Source: Leptospira ellisii (GTDB lineage Bacteria > Spirochaetota > Leptospiria > Leptospirales > Leptospiraceae). From it: a stretch of DNA of 21,563 nt. The stretch spans positions 1 to 21,563 of the forward strand of contig NZ_NPEF01000046.1 of the NCBI RefSeq assembly GCF_002811955.1, given 5' to 3'. Positions 1 through 11,497 of the stretch are shown here, piece after piece. A program made the translations under genes and the position numbers. The notes below the pieces were generated by a model. That model saw only the letters and a program-made list of their open reading frames with translations. It was not told the DNA's origin and made no database searches. Numbering within the stretch: the stretch's first letter is position 1; the number at the start of each line of letters is the position of its first letter.

Positions 1-119
1 GAAAGCGACAGTAATTTTGTATTATGTCTTATTTATAGTTATAAGATAAGATATTACTGAGTTTTTTAGGAGTTATTTACACTTTATCTACAATGTAAAT
101 GAAGGATGAAAAAGGTAAA
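1..119. other. AT-rich strip with DnaA-box-like repeats; candidate oriC/DUE, truncated
   Basis: This strip lies just past the 3' end of dnaA and continues beyond the left edge. Positions 11-100 contain only about 18 G or C in 90 bases, far below the neighbouring genes. Two tandem 9-mers, TTATTTACA (73-81) and TTATCTACA (84-92), start 11 bp apart, and each differs by one base from the TTATNCACA consensus. A related inverted 9-mer (TGTAAATGA, 94-102) follows, and ATTTACA (75-81) with TGTAAAT (94-100) form a perfect 7-bp inverted repeat. In many bacteria oriC lies beside dnaA, often between dnaA and dnaN. An unwinding element here is inferred; the gene to the left is not visible. Confidence 0.45.
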
Positions 120-1433
120 TTACTGTAATTTATATTTCGAGCTGATTCTTTCGATTAAAAACCGAAGTTCTTTGTTGGAAGCGAGAAGCTCTTCGGCTTT
201 CCTAACCCCGTGAATGACCGTCGTATGTTGGGTTTGAAATAATCTTCCCACTTGAGATTTATTCACCTTGAATACGTTATGAAGTAGATAAAAGCAGATA
301 TGACGCGGTATGATGAGTTCTTTTTTTCTGCTTTTCCCCATAATCTCGGAAGCGTCCAAATTGAATTCTTTCGCGACCGATTCGATGATACGATCGTGGG
401 AAAACTCGACGTTCTTTTTTCGATAAAGACGATTTTTGACGATTTCTTTAACCTTTTCCAGATTTAGGAATAAAAGGGAATACGATTTTTTATAAAGATA
501 AATGTCGTTTAATGCTCCCAAAAGAAGCCTCGTATCCTCTTCTATTTGATCCGAAAGAAAATCCAGAATATCTTCGCTCAAACCCAAATCCATAATCTTA
601 GAATGGTGCGTTACGATACCTTTCCGAATATCGCGATCCGGATATTGAATGTCCGCTTGGACGCCTGTTACAAAGCGCGACTTCAACCGATCGTGGATGG
701 CAAGTTCGGAACTCGGCCGATCCGAGGCGATCACGATCTGTCTTTTTCTTTCGAAGAGAAAGTTGAACAACGCAAAAAATTCATCCTGAGTTTTTTCGGC
801 GTTCGTGGATAAGAGCTGGATGTCGTCCACCAAGAGGCAGTTGTACGATTGATATTTGATCTTAAAACTTTCGATCAATTCCCTCGATTGAAGCGCGAAA
901 CGGAATTCGTTCATGAACGAGGATATATCCACGTAACAAACGGTCTTCCACGGATCTTTCTTAACGAGTTCGGAACCGATTGCGTGAAGCAAATGCGTTT
1001 TACCGACTCCGACGTTTCCGAATAGATACAATGGATTTATGTCTGCGGGTTTGCGGACGCATTCTTTTGCTGCGGTAAATGCGACTCGATTGGAATCGCC
1101 GACTACGAAGGATTCGAACGTATAATCCGGATTAAAGCGGAACTCTTTTTGATCGAAAGATTTTTCTAAAATCGTATGAAGCGGAGCCGGAGCTTTGGTT
1201 TCGATCAGAATTTCCACGGGGATTTTATCCCCGCAGGTTTCTAAAATAGCGGTTTCGAGCAATCTTTGATACTTTCGTTCAACGTGCGTTTTGATCGTGG
1301 CCGAAGGAGCCAAAAGTATACACTTTTCTGCGCTCAAAGTTTCTAATTTCAGGGTATCGATGAACCTTTCATAGTATTGAGGAGAGATTTTTTTGGATAC
1401 TTCCTCTAAAATTTTATTCCAAACTAGGCTCAA
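120..1433 (-). CDS. dnaA: Chromosomal replication initiator protein DnaA
   Basis: DnaA is the AAA+ ATPase that binds DnaA boxes at oriC, unwinds the origin and loads DnaB. The 437-residue protein has all domains: N-terminal domain I (about 1-75), a short linker, AAA+ core with Walker A GNVGVGKT (139-146), Walker B LLVDD (about 200-204), arginine-finger SRF (R253) and sensor II in TRLLLGALN (R302), then the helix-turn-helix domain IV (about 345-437). The DNA-binding signature reads QHTTVIHG (402-409) where most DnaA proteins have DHTTV. The start is TTG at 1431-1433, preceded on the minus strand by a strong GGAGGA ribosome-binding site about 5 nt away; the rare start may limit expression. A delta'-type clamp-loader gene lies upstream in the same direction. 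Full length, no sign of damage. Confidence 0.97.
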   Translation of the reverse strand: MSLVWNKILEEVSKKISPQYYERFIDTLKLETLSAEKCILLAPSATIKTHVERKYQRLLETAILETCGDKIPVEILIETKAPAPLHTILEKSFDQKEFRFNPDYTFESFVVGDSNRVAFTAAKECVRKPADINPLYLFGNVGVGKTHLLHAIGSELVKKDPWKTVCYVDISSFMNEFRFALQSRELIESFKIKYQSYNCLLVDDIQLLSTNAEKTQDEFFALFNFLFERKRQIVIASDRPSSELAIHDRLKSRFVTGVQADIQYPDRDIRKGIVTHHSKIMDLGLSEDILDFLSDQIEEDTRLLLGALNDIYLYKKSYSLLFLNLEKVKEIVKNRLYRKKNVEFSHDRIIESVAKEFNLDASEIMGKSRKKELIIPRHICFYLLHNVFKVNKSQVGRLFQTQHTTVIHGVRKAEELLASNKELRFLIERISSKYKLQ

Positions 1434-1462
1434 CGGTTCCTCCGAAAAAAATAAAACGAAAA

Positions 1463-1485
1463 ATCCCAGCGATCGGGATCTTTTT
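1463..1485. terminator. Weak bidirectional hairpin in the dnaA leader
   Basis: ATCCC (1463-1467) and GGGAT (1475-1479) form a 5-bp stem with a 7-nt loop. A run of five T follows on the plus strand (1481-1485), and on the minus strand the stem runs straight into TTTTT. It lies about 30 bp before the dnaA start, so it could end transcription from the delta' gene or act as a leader attenuator. The stem is short, so this is a weak call. Confidence 0.25.
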
Positions 1486-1578
1486 GTACATCGGCTCGGA
1501 AATAAATTTCCAAACGGGCTGAATAAAACGGTTTTTCACTTCGTTTTCGGAGACCCGAATACGTACGAATGAGAATAC

Positions 1579-1607
1579 AGTATTTTTGGAAGAAGTCTTG
1601 TACTCAA
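1579..1607 (-). promoter_or_regulatory. Candidate dnaA promoter
   Basis: Read on the minus strand, TTGAGT (-35, plus 1602-1607) and AATACT (-10, plus 1579-1584) are separated by 17 bp. Each matches the sigma-70 hexamer at 4 of 6 positions. This would give dnaA a leader of about 140 nt containing the inverted repeats noted there. Prediction by eye only. Confidence 0.3.
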
Positions 1608-1768
1608 ATGAAAATTCCCGAATCGGAAATTTCTCCGAAAAAAAGAACAGGTTTATGTTTGGGATAATAAATTATGTCTCAAAGAAAGTTTTCGGAAGTT
1701 TTTGTCCCATTTCGCATAACGTGCGTTAAATATCGAGGGCGGAACTATATTCGAAAATTGGAATATTC

Positions 1769-2707
1769 TCAGAGAGAGAGCTGGAAAAAGAGTCTTGAAA
1801 GCGCGAAAGTTTCCAATCCGGTGATTCTTTTGTGGATATCCTCCTTAAAACGGAAGACGGATTCTATTTTCGAAAGATTGTTTTCGTAGTCGGTTCTCGT
1901 GTATTCGTAGATGAGAACCAGACTTAGGAGTTCTAAAAACTCTTTGTATGAAAAATTCTCCTTCCATTCCGGATGTTCGTCTTTGTAGGACGAAACCCAC
2001 GATTCCAAATTCAAAAGATCCAACTGAGTTTCCAATCGATCTTCGATTTTTTCCCGAACCAGATCGATCACTTCCTTGGGACATTCCGAAAAAACGAGAC
2101 TCCCTCCTTGAAACGGAAGGATGGGAAGATTCAACTTCGAATGAATATTAGAAAGTTCTTTTTGACTTAGGTATCGAAACGGAACGCAGATCGCCCGACT
2201 TATGATCGTTTCCTTGAGTTTGTCCAAGTTATCCACGATAAAAACGAATCTGGAAAACGGAGGAGCCTCCTCCAACGATTTTAACAAAGCGGTTTCGGCT
2301 TCGTTTCCGATCAGGGAAGCGTCCGGGAATACGATAAAACGAACTTTGGAAAGATGCGGTCTGTAATTCAAACGCGAACGTATCAACCAGCGGATCGAAA
2401 ATTCCTCCGGGTTGTCCTCGTTTCCGATGGGAATTTGTCTTCCCGATTCTTCCGGAAACCGGATGTAATCCGGATGCGAGTTGTGCATGAACGCTTTGCA
2501 GGACGCGCATGTTCCGCAGGAGGTTCCTTCCAAACACAAAACGTTTTTGATAAAACGTTCGGATGCGGATTCTTTTCCGGTTCCCTGCGGTCCGTGAAGG
2601 ATCAATAAGGGAGGAATGGTTTCGGGTTTTGATACGTAACGTTTCAAAAAGGTCAAGGCGTTCTCTTGACCTACGATTTCATCCAGTTGAAACGCCGAGG
2701 AATTCAT
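1769..2707 (-). CDS. holB: DNA polymerase III delta'-type clamp-loader ATPase
   Basis: The 312-residue protein belongs to the DnaX/HolB branch of AAA+ proteins that load the sliding clamp during replication. Visible features are the early VGQENA box (about 12-17), Walker A GPQGTGKES (39-47), a zinc-binding cysteine cluster (C58, C64, C67, C70), the LLKSLEEAPP block (about 141-150) and a TIISR element (R171) matching the family's arginine-finger SRC motif. Its size and lack of a long C-terminal extension favour delta' over tau/gamma. The ATG is at 2705-2707, only 6 nt after the ilvE stop, and upstream sequence is A-rich with little Shine-Dalgarno, so it is probably translated by coupling with ilvE. 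It is followed by dnaA after 335 bp. Confidence 0.8.
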   Translation of the reverse strand: MNSSAFQLDEIVGQENALTFLKRYVSKPETIPPLLILHGPQGTGKESASERFIKNVLCLEGTSCGTCASCKAFMHNSHPDYIRFPEESGRQIPIGNEDNPEEFSIRWLIRSRLNYRPHLSKVRFIVFPDASLIGNEAETALLKSLEEAPPFSRFVFIVDNLDKLKETIISRAICVPFRYLSQKELSNIHSKLNLPILPFQGGSLVFSECPKEVIDLVREKIEDRLETQLDLLNLESWVSSYKDEHPEWKENFSYKEFLELLSLVLIYEYTRTDYENNLSKIESVFRFKEDIHKRITGLETFALSRLFFQLSL

Positions 2708-2713
2708 TCTTTT

Positions 2714-3680
<967 letters not shown>

Positions 3681-3780
3681 GTCGGGTCTCCTGTCGATTC
3701 ATCTTGCGCCGGGAACCTTTGCCGCTTTTGAAATACTCCGTTCTACGTTGAATAATCTTTTTTCAGGAAGTTGAGTCTCG

Positions 3781-5679
<1,899 letters not shown>

Positions 5680-5698
5680 ATCTTTCGTTCTTAGTTTT

Positions 5699-5734
5699 GG
5701 TCGGAACCCCGAATTCTTCTACGGAGTTCCGACC
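5699..5734 (+). terminator. Hairpin terminator after mnmG
   Basis: GGTCGGAAC (5699-5707) pairs perfectly with GTTCCGACC (5726-5734), and CCG/CGG extends the stem inside a one-base mismatch. It begins 20 nt after the mnmG stop. No strong T-run follows on the plus strand, so it may be a transcript-end stabiliser or a non-canonical terminator. Confidence 0.5.
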
Positions 5735-5802
5735 ATCTGAATTTCTCCAAAACATTCCCCGAAGAATTCAACCCGCTTATCGACTTTGATTTTTCCGTTT
5801 TA

Positions 5803-5818
5803 TGTTTCACGTGAAACA
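5803..5818. promoter_or_regulatory. parS: parS centromere site, perfect match
   Basis: The 16-bp palindrome TGTTTCACGTGAAACA matches the universal bacterial parS consensus at every base. ParB binds this site, spreads along the DNA and recruits ParA/SMC for origin segregation. The cognate parA and parB lie about 4 kb away on the same side of dnaA. Confidence 0.95.
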
Positions 5819-5837
5819 GGCTCGGCTTTTGAGTTCC

Positions 5838-5853
5838 TGTTTTCTGTGAAACG
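5838..5853. promoter_or_regulatory. Degenerate parS-like site
   Basis: TGTTTTCTGTGAAACG matches parS at 12 of 16 positions. The right half (GTGAAAC) is intact and the left half is altered. It lies 35 bp, start to start, from the perfect parS, so it could be a decayed site. Weak binding only, if any. Confidence 0.25.
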
Positions 5854-6025
5854 TCTTTGATTCGGACCTTCTATTTTAGGAATTGTCGTTTCGTCTTTGG
5901 TTCGATTGTATTTTTCGAAACCACGGGTGGAATTCCTACGATCGAAGACATGAGTTTTCCGAAAATTGAAACGGGGTCTAAATCGGATTTTAAGTTTCGG
6001 AAAAGTTGGGGGAAGGTATAAAACT

Positions 6026-6065
6026 CCATCCGGCGATCATTTTGATCCTAAGTAAAACCGGATGG
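6026..6065 (-). terminator. Hairpin terminator of the YD-like secreted protein gene
   Basis: CCATCCGG (6026-6033) pairs perfectly with CCGGATGG (6058-6065), with an inner GATC/GATC stem. It lies just after the stop of the minus-strand gene, and on that strand a short T-rich stretch (AGTTTTA) follows. Consistent with Rho-independent termination. Confidence 0.6.
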
Positions 6066-6075
6066 GTGAAGGTGA

Positions 6076-6804
6076 TTATTTGTAGAACAGTTCGTGGGTT
6101 TTTAGCAGTTCCCACTTATTGTTTTGTTTCACGTGAAACGTAAAACTCTGAAGTCGATTGTCCGAACCGTAATTCAGTTGGTTTTTTCTTTCTTGTTCGC
6201 CTTGGGTATTGATCCTTGAAATTAACCTTCCCATTTCATCGTATTCGAACTTAGTCGACGCGATCTGTTTTTTTTCTTCGTTGTAGATATTCTGAATCAA
6301 TGCCTTGGGATTTTTGTCGTCGGAATGCAAGGTGAAAGTCTCAACTTCCTTGGAATCCGCCCAGGTTGTTTGTCCCGATTTTACGAACTCATTATCCCAA
6401 ACGTTGATGTTCGACTTAAGCATGAGTTTATTTTCGCGATCGAAAACTTCGATGAGGTCGATTTGTCCTTTTGTGTTGTATCGAAACAATCGGGTCTCGA
6501 TCAAAATCGTATCCTTATCGAAGAGTTCTTCCCGAACCACTTTCCCGTCTTTGTATTGGAAGAGCGTTGCCCCGTCGGATTTTCCGTCCTCGTTCCAATA
6601 GGATTCTTTGATTAATTTTCCGGAAGAATCATATTCGTAAACGGCGCTATAGATGACCTTGCCGTTCGCGTTTTTTACGATCTCTTTTACCGGACCGTTT
6701 TGATGATTTCCTAAAACATATTTATCGATGTGCGACCATTTTCCGGGAGTCACACCGAATACGATTCCCGGAAAAAGAAGGAGTAAGAATAATCCTCGTA
6801 TCAT
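6076..6804 (-). CDS. Secreted protein with YD/RHS-like repeats (function unknown)
   Basis: The 242-residue protein begins with a clear signal peptide (basic start, hydrophobic [13 protein letters not shown]), so it is exported. The mature part contains several spaced motifs of the type [37 protein letters not shown] and [12 protein letters not shown], which resemble YD/RHS-type beta repeats, but there is no toxin-like C-terminus. The ATG at 6802-6804 has AGAGG six nt upstream; a TTG six bases earlier directly abuts that site and is unlikely. A near-perfect parS lies within its coding sequence (6125-6140), read as Thr-Phe-His-Val-Lys-Gln. It converges on mnmG. I do not recognise a specific function. 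Confidence 0.8.
   Translation of the reverse strand: MIRGLFLLLLFPGIVFGVTPGKWSHIDKYVLGNHQNGPVKEIVKNANGKVIYSAVYEYDSSGKLIKESYWNEDGKSDGATLFQYKDGKVVREELFDKDTILIETRLFRYNTKGQIDLIEVFDRENKLMLKSNINVWDNEFVKSGQTTWADSKEVETFTLHSDDKNPKALIQNIYNEEKKQIASTKFEYDEMGRLISRINTQGEQERKNQLNYGSDNRLQSFTFHVKQNNKWELLKTHELFYK
6125..6140. promoter_or_regulatory. parS: parS site inside a coding sequence
   Basis: TGTTTCACGTGAAACG matches the parS consensus at 15 of 16 positions, including the whole 14-bp palindrome GTTTCACGTGAAAC. It lies in the 3' part of the minus-strand secreted-protein gene, 322 bp from the perfect parS. A chance second match this close is very improbable. Confidence 0.92.
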
Positions 6805-6906
6805 TTTCAACCTCTACGCTTCAATCATCGGATATCCTATGAAAATGTTAACCGGCAAATCCAGATTCGACCGGTAAAAAGACGTCGATTTCAGGCTGTA
6901 AATGCC

Positions 6907-6934
6907 TTGAAAGGAAAGCGGGACACGTTATTCT
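6907..6934 (+). promoter_or_regulatory. Promoter of the M20 peptidase gene
   Basis: TTGAAA (6907-6912) and TATTCT (6929-6934) are 16 bp apart, a good sigma-70-like pair. The predicted start lies about 15 nt before the ATG, leaving room for the GAGGAG ribosome-binding site at 6944-6949. Confidence 0.5.
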
Positions 6935-6956
6935 CACCGCACTGAGGAGATTAAAG

Positions 6957-8411
6957 ATGAATTGGAAGAAAATAGCTTTGGGCTTTCTCGGAGCTTTGGC
7001 CTTGTTTCTGCTATATACGATTTTTTTTACGGAGAAAGGGGTTCAATCCATTTCCCCTAAAACTAAATTCGAAAAGAAAGACTACGCGAAGATTTCGGAA
7101 GACGCGGCTAAAGATCTTCAAAGTTATCTGAGGATCAAAACGGTTCGCGGCAACGAAAAACAAGCCGCTTTGTTTTTGAAAAGCCTCTTCGACAAACGTG
7201 GAATTAAAACGACGATCATAGAAGTTCCCGGAAAACCGGATCGAGCCAGCATTTATGCCGAGATCAAAGGAACGGATCCGCAAGGAGGTTTGATTCTCAC
7301 CAATCACATCGATGTAGTCGAAGCGGATCCTAAGGATTGGAATGAAGATCCTTTTTCCGGAATTAGAAAAGGAGATCGTATTTTCGGACGAGGGGCCGTG
7401 GATGTGAAGGGTCTCGGGATCATGCAGCTGTATGCGTTCTTTTTGATCCACGATTCCGGAATAAAACTCAAAAAGAATCTGATGTATCTTGCAGTGTCCG
7501 ATGAGGAGAGCCGTTCCGAATTCGGGATGAGATTTTTGATCGCAAAACATCGCGAGATTTTCAACGGATATGAATTCGTTCATAACGAAGGCGGCGTCGG
7601 AACCAAAGACGTGGTCATCAAAGGAAGTAAGATCTTCAACATTCAACACGCGGAACGAGGCGCCGTATGGTTGGATCTGGTTGCGGAAGATATTCCCGGT
7701 CACGGAAGTACACCTCCGATCCGTTATTCCGCGCTGAACCTCATCGACTTTTTATACGAACTCAAAAAGATGAACGAAGTTACGATCATCAAGGATGAAA
7801 CCGCTTCTTTCTTTTATCAGATGGGAGTCGTAAGTCCGTTTCCGAATTCGTTCATACTCAAAAGATCGAGAAATCCTCTTTTGGGAACCGTTCTCAAAGG
7901 AGTGATTCAAACGAACAAACACCTTCGAGCGATGACGAGTAATTCCGTGAGTATTACGGGAGTCGATACTCATTATGCGGGAATCAACGTTATCACCTCT
8001 AAAGTAAACGGAAGCGTGGACATTCGAATCCTTCCCGGTTTTAACGAGAACGAAATTTACGAAAAGGTAAAACAACTCGGAGAAAAATACAACGTGCAAG
8101 TGACTGCACGGCATTTGGAACCGGGAACGACTTCTCCCGTAGATTCCAAATATTTTAAGATTCTTTCGGGTGTGGTACAGGAAGTGGTGCCGGGTTCGGT
8201 GATCACTCCGTTTTTGTCGCCGGGAACCACCGACTCGTCGTATCTTCGTTTGCTCGGATATAAATGTTACGGTTTGATTCCGGCTCTTTTAACTTCCGAA
8301 GAGATAGACGGGATTCACGGTAAAAACGAAAGTACGACCGTGGAACATTTGAAAACGGGAATCGAAATTCTTCATAAGTCGATCATAGAATTCAACAACT
8401 ACGAAGACTGA
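6957..8411 (+). CDS. Exported M20-family metallopeptidase
   Basis: The 484-residue protein has an N-terminal membrane anchor or signal (residues about 5-24), so the enzyme probably faces the periplasm. M20 enzymes are two-zinc hydrolases that cut amide bonds of small peptides or N-acyl amino acids. The metal and catalytic motifs are present: NHIDVVEA (H117, D119), GRGAVDVKG (D149), SDEES (E183/E184), HNEGG (E211) and a late IHGKNEST histidine. The dimerisation insert between the two halves of the catalytic domain is in place, so it looks active. Start ATG has GAGGAG seven nt upstream. It is divergent from the secreted YD-like gene and followed by a terminator. Substrate cannot be told; carboxypeptidase-like or aminoacylase-like activity is possible. 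Confidence 0.9.
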   Translation: MNWKKIALGFLGALALFLLYTIFFTEKGVQSISPKTKFEKKDYAKISEDAAKDLQSYLRIKTVRGNEKQAALFLKSLFDKRGIKTTIIEVPGKPDRASIYAEIKGTDPQGGLILTNHIDVVEADPKDWNEDPFSGIRKGDRIFGRGAVDVKGLGIMQLYAFFLIHDSGIKLKKNLMYLAVSDEESRSEFGMRFLIAKHREIFNGYEFVHNEGGVGTKDVVIKGSKIFNIQHAERGAVWLDLVAEDIPGHGSTPPIRYSALNLIDFLYELKKMNEVTIIKDETASFFYQMGVVSPFPNSFILKRSRNPLLGTVLKGVIQTNKHLRAMTSNSVSITGVDTHYAGINVITSKVNGSVDIRILPGFNENEIYEKVKQLGEKYNVQVTARHLEPGTTSPVDSKYFKILSGVVQEVVPGSVITPFLSPGTTDSSYLRLLGYKCYGLIPALLTSEEIDGIHGKNESTTVEHLKTGIEILHKSIIEFNNYED

Positions 8412-8443
8412 TTTTTTTTTAGAAAAGAATTTCCCAAAATTCG

Positions 8444-8487
8444 AAACGGAGAACGTCGATGAGATCGGCCTTTTCCGTTTTTTATTT
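8444..8487 (+). terminator. Rho-independent terminator after the M20 gene
   Basis: AAACGGA (8444-8450) pairs with TCCGTTT (8474-8480), with a further CGAT/ATCG stem inside, followed by TTTATTTT. It lies between two convergent genes and ends at the stop codon of the MarR gene. Confidence 0.65.
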
Positions 8488-8942
8488 TAGTCCGCGATTT
8501 CCTGCGGAGAGGAATTAAAATCTCCGAATACGATTCTAAGTTCTTTCAACATCTCCAACAACGTTTGCTTTTTTTTATCGGGAAAGTCCCGTAATAATAT
8601 TTCGAAATGTGAAAGTATTTTTTTAGGAAGAATTTTTTCATACGACCTCCCCGTTTTCGTAAGAGTGATCAGGGTCGCCCTTTTATCTTCTTTCGATATT
8701 TCGCTTTTTACCAGATCGTTCTGAACCATTCTCGCCACCATTCGCGAAGCGGAAGGTGCGTCCTGTAAAGTTATATGTATGATTTCTTTTTGAGTGAGGG
8801 ATTCTTTTTCCCAAAGCGTCGCCAACACCTGCCATTGTTCCGGGGTCAGATTGTAGTCGCGAAGACAACGGGAAAGTTCTCTTCGAAACAAAAGTGCCAC
8901 GCGATGTAGGTTGAATCCGAGTTGTTTGTCTAAAACGAACAT
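8487..8942 (-). CDS. MarR-family transcriptional regulator
   Basis: This 151-residue protein has the MarR layout: helical dimerisation ends around a winged helix-turn-helix. The recognition region is about 51-80 (SLTQKEIIHITLQDAPSASRMVARM), followed by the wing DKRATLITLTKTG (about 92-104), where the family's conserved D-x-R stands. MarR proteins usually repress a neighbouring gene and release DNA on binding small aromatic ligands or on cysteine oxidation; the only cysteine here is in the N-terminal helix. The ATG at 8940-8942 has no obvious Shine-Dalgarno. It is divergent from rsmG, with a partly palindromic TTGTTTGAACAA between them, and convergent with the M20 gene. Its targets are unknown. 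Confidence 0.88.
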   Translation of the reverse strand: MFVLDKQLGFNLHRVALLFRRELSRCLRDYNLTPEQWQVLATLWEKESLTQKEIIHITLQDAPSASRMVARMVQNDLVKSEISKEDKRATLITLTKTGRSYEKILPKKILSHFEILLRDFPDKKKQTLLEMLKELRIVFGDFNSSPQEIAD

Positions 8943-8981
8943 AAGGAAAGAATTTTGTTTCGGATCTTTTCGTCAATCTAT

Positions 8982-8993
8982 TTGTTTGAACAA
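8982..8993. promoter_or_regulatory. Imperfect palindrome, possible MarR operator
   Basis: TTGTTTGAACAA is a near-perfect palindrome (TTGTT/AACAA arms) about 40 bp upstream of the marR-type start and in the divergent region with rsmG. MarR regulators commonly bind such TTG-N-CAA sites and control their own gene. Inference from position and symmetry. Confidence 0.35.
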
Positions 8994-9081
8994 GTAATTG
9001 ATGGAACATTTTGATTTCGGCGGTCGATTTCTTACCCATCAAAAAATCCCGATCGAATTCGTGGTACGGTTCTCATCGGTC

Positions 9082-9109
9082 TGGACAAGGTCGAAGCGGA
9101 TTCTATATT
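9082..9109 (+). promoter_or_regulatory. Promoter of rsmG-parA-parB, predicted leaderless
   Basis: TGGACA (9082-9087, 5 of 6 matches to -35) and TATATT (9104-9109, 5 of 6 to -10) are 16 bp apart. Transcription would start about 7 nt after the -10, at or next to the rsmG ATG (9116). No Shine-Dalgarno is present before that ATG, which fits a leaderless message. Confidence 0.55.
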
Positions 9110-9115
9110 AGCAAC

Positions 9116-9857
<742 letters not shown>

Positions 9858-9880
<23 letters not shown>

Positions 9881-10619
9881 TAATCAAAAAGGCGGCGTCG
9901 GAAAAACGACGACATCCATCAATCTCGCGGCCAATCTCGCTTCGATCGGAAAAAAAGTTTTGATCATCGATATGGATCCGCAGGGCAACTCGGGTTCCGG
10001 ACTCGGTCTTGAAATCAACACTCTCGGAAAAACGTCGTATGAACTTTTGTTAGGCGAATCATCCGCGGCGGAATGTATTCAACGGACGAACGTTTCCAAT
10101 CTGCATATCATCCCTTCCAACATAAATTTGAGCGGCGCCGAGGCGGATTTGCTTGCGGAAGAAGAAAGGGAATACCGTTTAAAAAACGCGGTTTCGGCTC
10201 TTCGAACCGAATACGATTATATTCTGATCGATTGCCCTCCTTCTTTAGGAATTTTGACGATCAACGCCCTTTGCGCCGCCGACAGCGTGATGATCACCCT
10301 GCAAACGGAATACTTCGCGCTGGAAGGTTTGACTCAGCTGATGAAGATCATTTCTCTCGTTCAAAATCAACTCAATCCTTCCCTCGAATTGGAGGGGGTT
10401 CTTCTGACCATGTTCGACAAAAGAACCAATCTCGCTAATCAGGTCGCGGAAGACGTAAAATCGTATTTTAAGGATAAAGTATATGCCACTATCATTCCTA
10501 GAAACGTCAAGTTGAGCGAAGCCCCTTCCTTCGGTCAAACGATCATGAGTTATGACCCGGATGGAGTCGGCGCTCAGAGTTATAGAAGTTTAGCTCTGGA
10601 AGTCGCAGGGAAGAATTAA
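9858..10619 (+). CDS. parA: Chromosome partitioning ATPase ParA (Soj)
   Basis: ParA is a Walker-type ATPase that forms a DNA-bound gradient and moves ParB-parS complexes, segregating sister origins. The 253-residue protein has the deviant Walker A KGGVGKTT (11-18), IIDMDPQGN (D38-D40) and the LIDCPPSLG Walker B segment. It lacks the N-terminal helix-turn-helix found in some plasmid ParAs, as expected for the short chromosomal type. The ATG at 9858 fits the family N-terminus; an upstream in-frame start at 9807 lies within rsmG and adds unrelated residues. It is followed by parB after 2 nt. Confidence 0.96.
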
Positions 10620-10621
10620 GA

Positions 10622-11497
10622 ATGGCGATTAAACCCAAAGCTTTGGGAAGAGGTCTTGGAAACCTAATTCCGGTGAACGAGAATAAGTCGCCGATGGATT
10701 CCTCCTCCGAAGGCGCGCTTAGGGAAATTAAGATCGTAGAGATTCGACCGAATCCCGGCCAACCGAGAAAGACGTTTTCCGAAGAATCTCTGAAAGAACT
10801 TTCCGAAACCATCAAAGCCCACGGAGTAATTCAGCCGATCGTAGTCAAACAAACCGAATCGGGATATGAAATCATTTCGGGGGAACGCCGATACCGAGCT
10901 TGTAAACTCGCGGGCTTCGTCAAAATTCCCGCGATCGTAAAAAACGTTTCCGAAAACCAATCTATGGAAATGGCGATCATCGAAAATATCCAAAGAGAGG
11001 ATTTAAATCCGATCGAGGAAGCGATCGCATACAAAACCCTTTCCGAAAAACTCAATCTTAAGATTACGGATATTTCCTCACGGGTCGGTAAAAATCGTTC
11101 CACGATTTCCAATTTGATCCGCCTTTTGCAGCTTCCCGATTCCGTTCAGGATCTGATCAAAAACGGAAGAATTTCCGAAGGTCATGCGCGTCCTCTTTTA
11201 TCCTTGGCCGATCGGAAAAAGATCGAACAACTCGCGTATCAAATCGCCGAAAAAGGTTTAACCGCTAGACAAGTGGAAGAACTCGTTTCCAATCTTACGG
11301 AAGAGCGGTCGCCGATTGCGGAAAAGAAAAAATCGAGAAAAGACGTTAATATCGTGGAATTGGAAAATAAATTCCGCAGAAAGTATTCGATGAAAATCGA
11401 AATCGGTCATAACCAAAGTTCCGGCAAAGGAAAGATGACGATCGCTTATCCGAATTTGGAAGCGATGGAAAAAATTCTCAACGCTTTGGGTCTTTGA
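10622..11497 (+). CDS. parB: Chromosome partitioning protein ParB (Spo0J)
   Basis: ParB binds parS and uses CTP to clamp and slide on DNA. The 291-residue protein has the N-terminal ParA-contact segment ([11 protein letters not shown], about 6-16), the CTP-binding motifs GERRYRA (87-93) and ENIQREDL (121-128), a helix-turn-helix (about 146-170, [20 protein letters not shown]) and a C-terminal dimer region. AGGGAAG lies just before the parA stop and can serve as ribosome-binding site. Two good parS sites (5803 and 6125) are in the window. A terminator follows at 11631. Confidence 0.96.
   Translation: MAIKPKALGRGLGNLIPVNENKSPMDSSSEGALREIKIVEIRPNPGQPRKTFSEESLKELSETIKAHGVIQPIVVKQTESGYEIISGERRYRACKLAGFVKIPAIVKNVSENQSMEMAIIENIQREDLNPIEEAIAYKTLSEKLNLKITDISSRVGKNRSTISNLIRLLQLPDSVQDLIKNGRISEGHARPLLSLADRKKIEQLAYQIAEKGLTARQVEELVSNLTEERSPIAEKKKSRKDVNIVELENKFRRKYSMKIEIGHNQSSGKGKMTIAYPNLEAMEKILNALGL

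Larger units (their letters stand above)
1434..1768. other. 335-bp intergenic leader between the delta' gene and dnaA
   Basis: No convincing gene is present. The region carries a perfect inverted repeat GGAAAT-aa-ATTTCC (1498-1511), a small hairpin (1463-1479), a near-palindrome around 1613-1630 and a candidate dnaA promoter at 1579-1607. No good DnaA box was found in it by eye. It most likely holds the dnaA promoter and 5' leader. Confidence 0.5.
5680..6075. other. 396-bp intergenic gap between mnmG and the YD-like gene, with parS
   Basis: The gap separates two convergent genes and has no credible ORF. It holds a long hairpin after mnmG (5699-5734), a perfect parS (5803-5818), a degenerate parS-like site (5838-5853) and an 8-bp hairpin (6026-6065) before the end of the minus-strand gene. 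The rest shows nothing recognisable. Confidence 0.7.

Noticed and set aside
804..812. TTATCCACG (minus strand) within dnaA and the same 9-mer at 2229-2237 within the delta' gene, possible DnaA boxes
   Set aside because: They match the DnaA box at 8 of 9 bases but lie alone in coding sequence and encode conserved residues. Two such matches are not strong evidence without clustering.
1674..1889. Plus-strand ORF of 71 codons with an ATG in the dnaA/delta' gap
   Set aside because: More than half lies antisense inside the delta' gene, there is no ribosome-binding site, and the protein shows no recognisable features.
9011..9115. Upstream TTG start for rsmG
   Set aside because: The 35 extra residues do not resemble the family and would overlap the predicted promoter.
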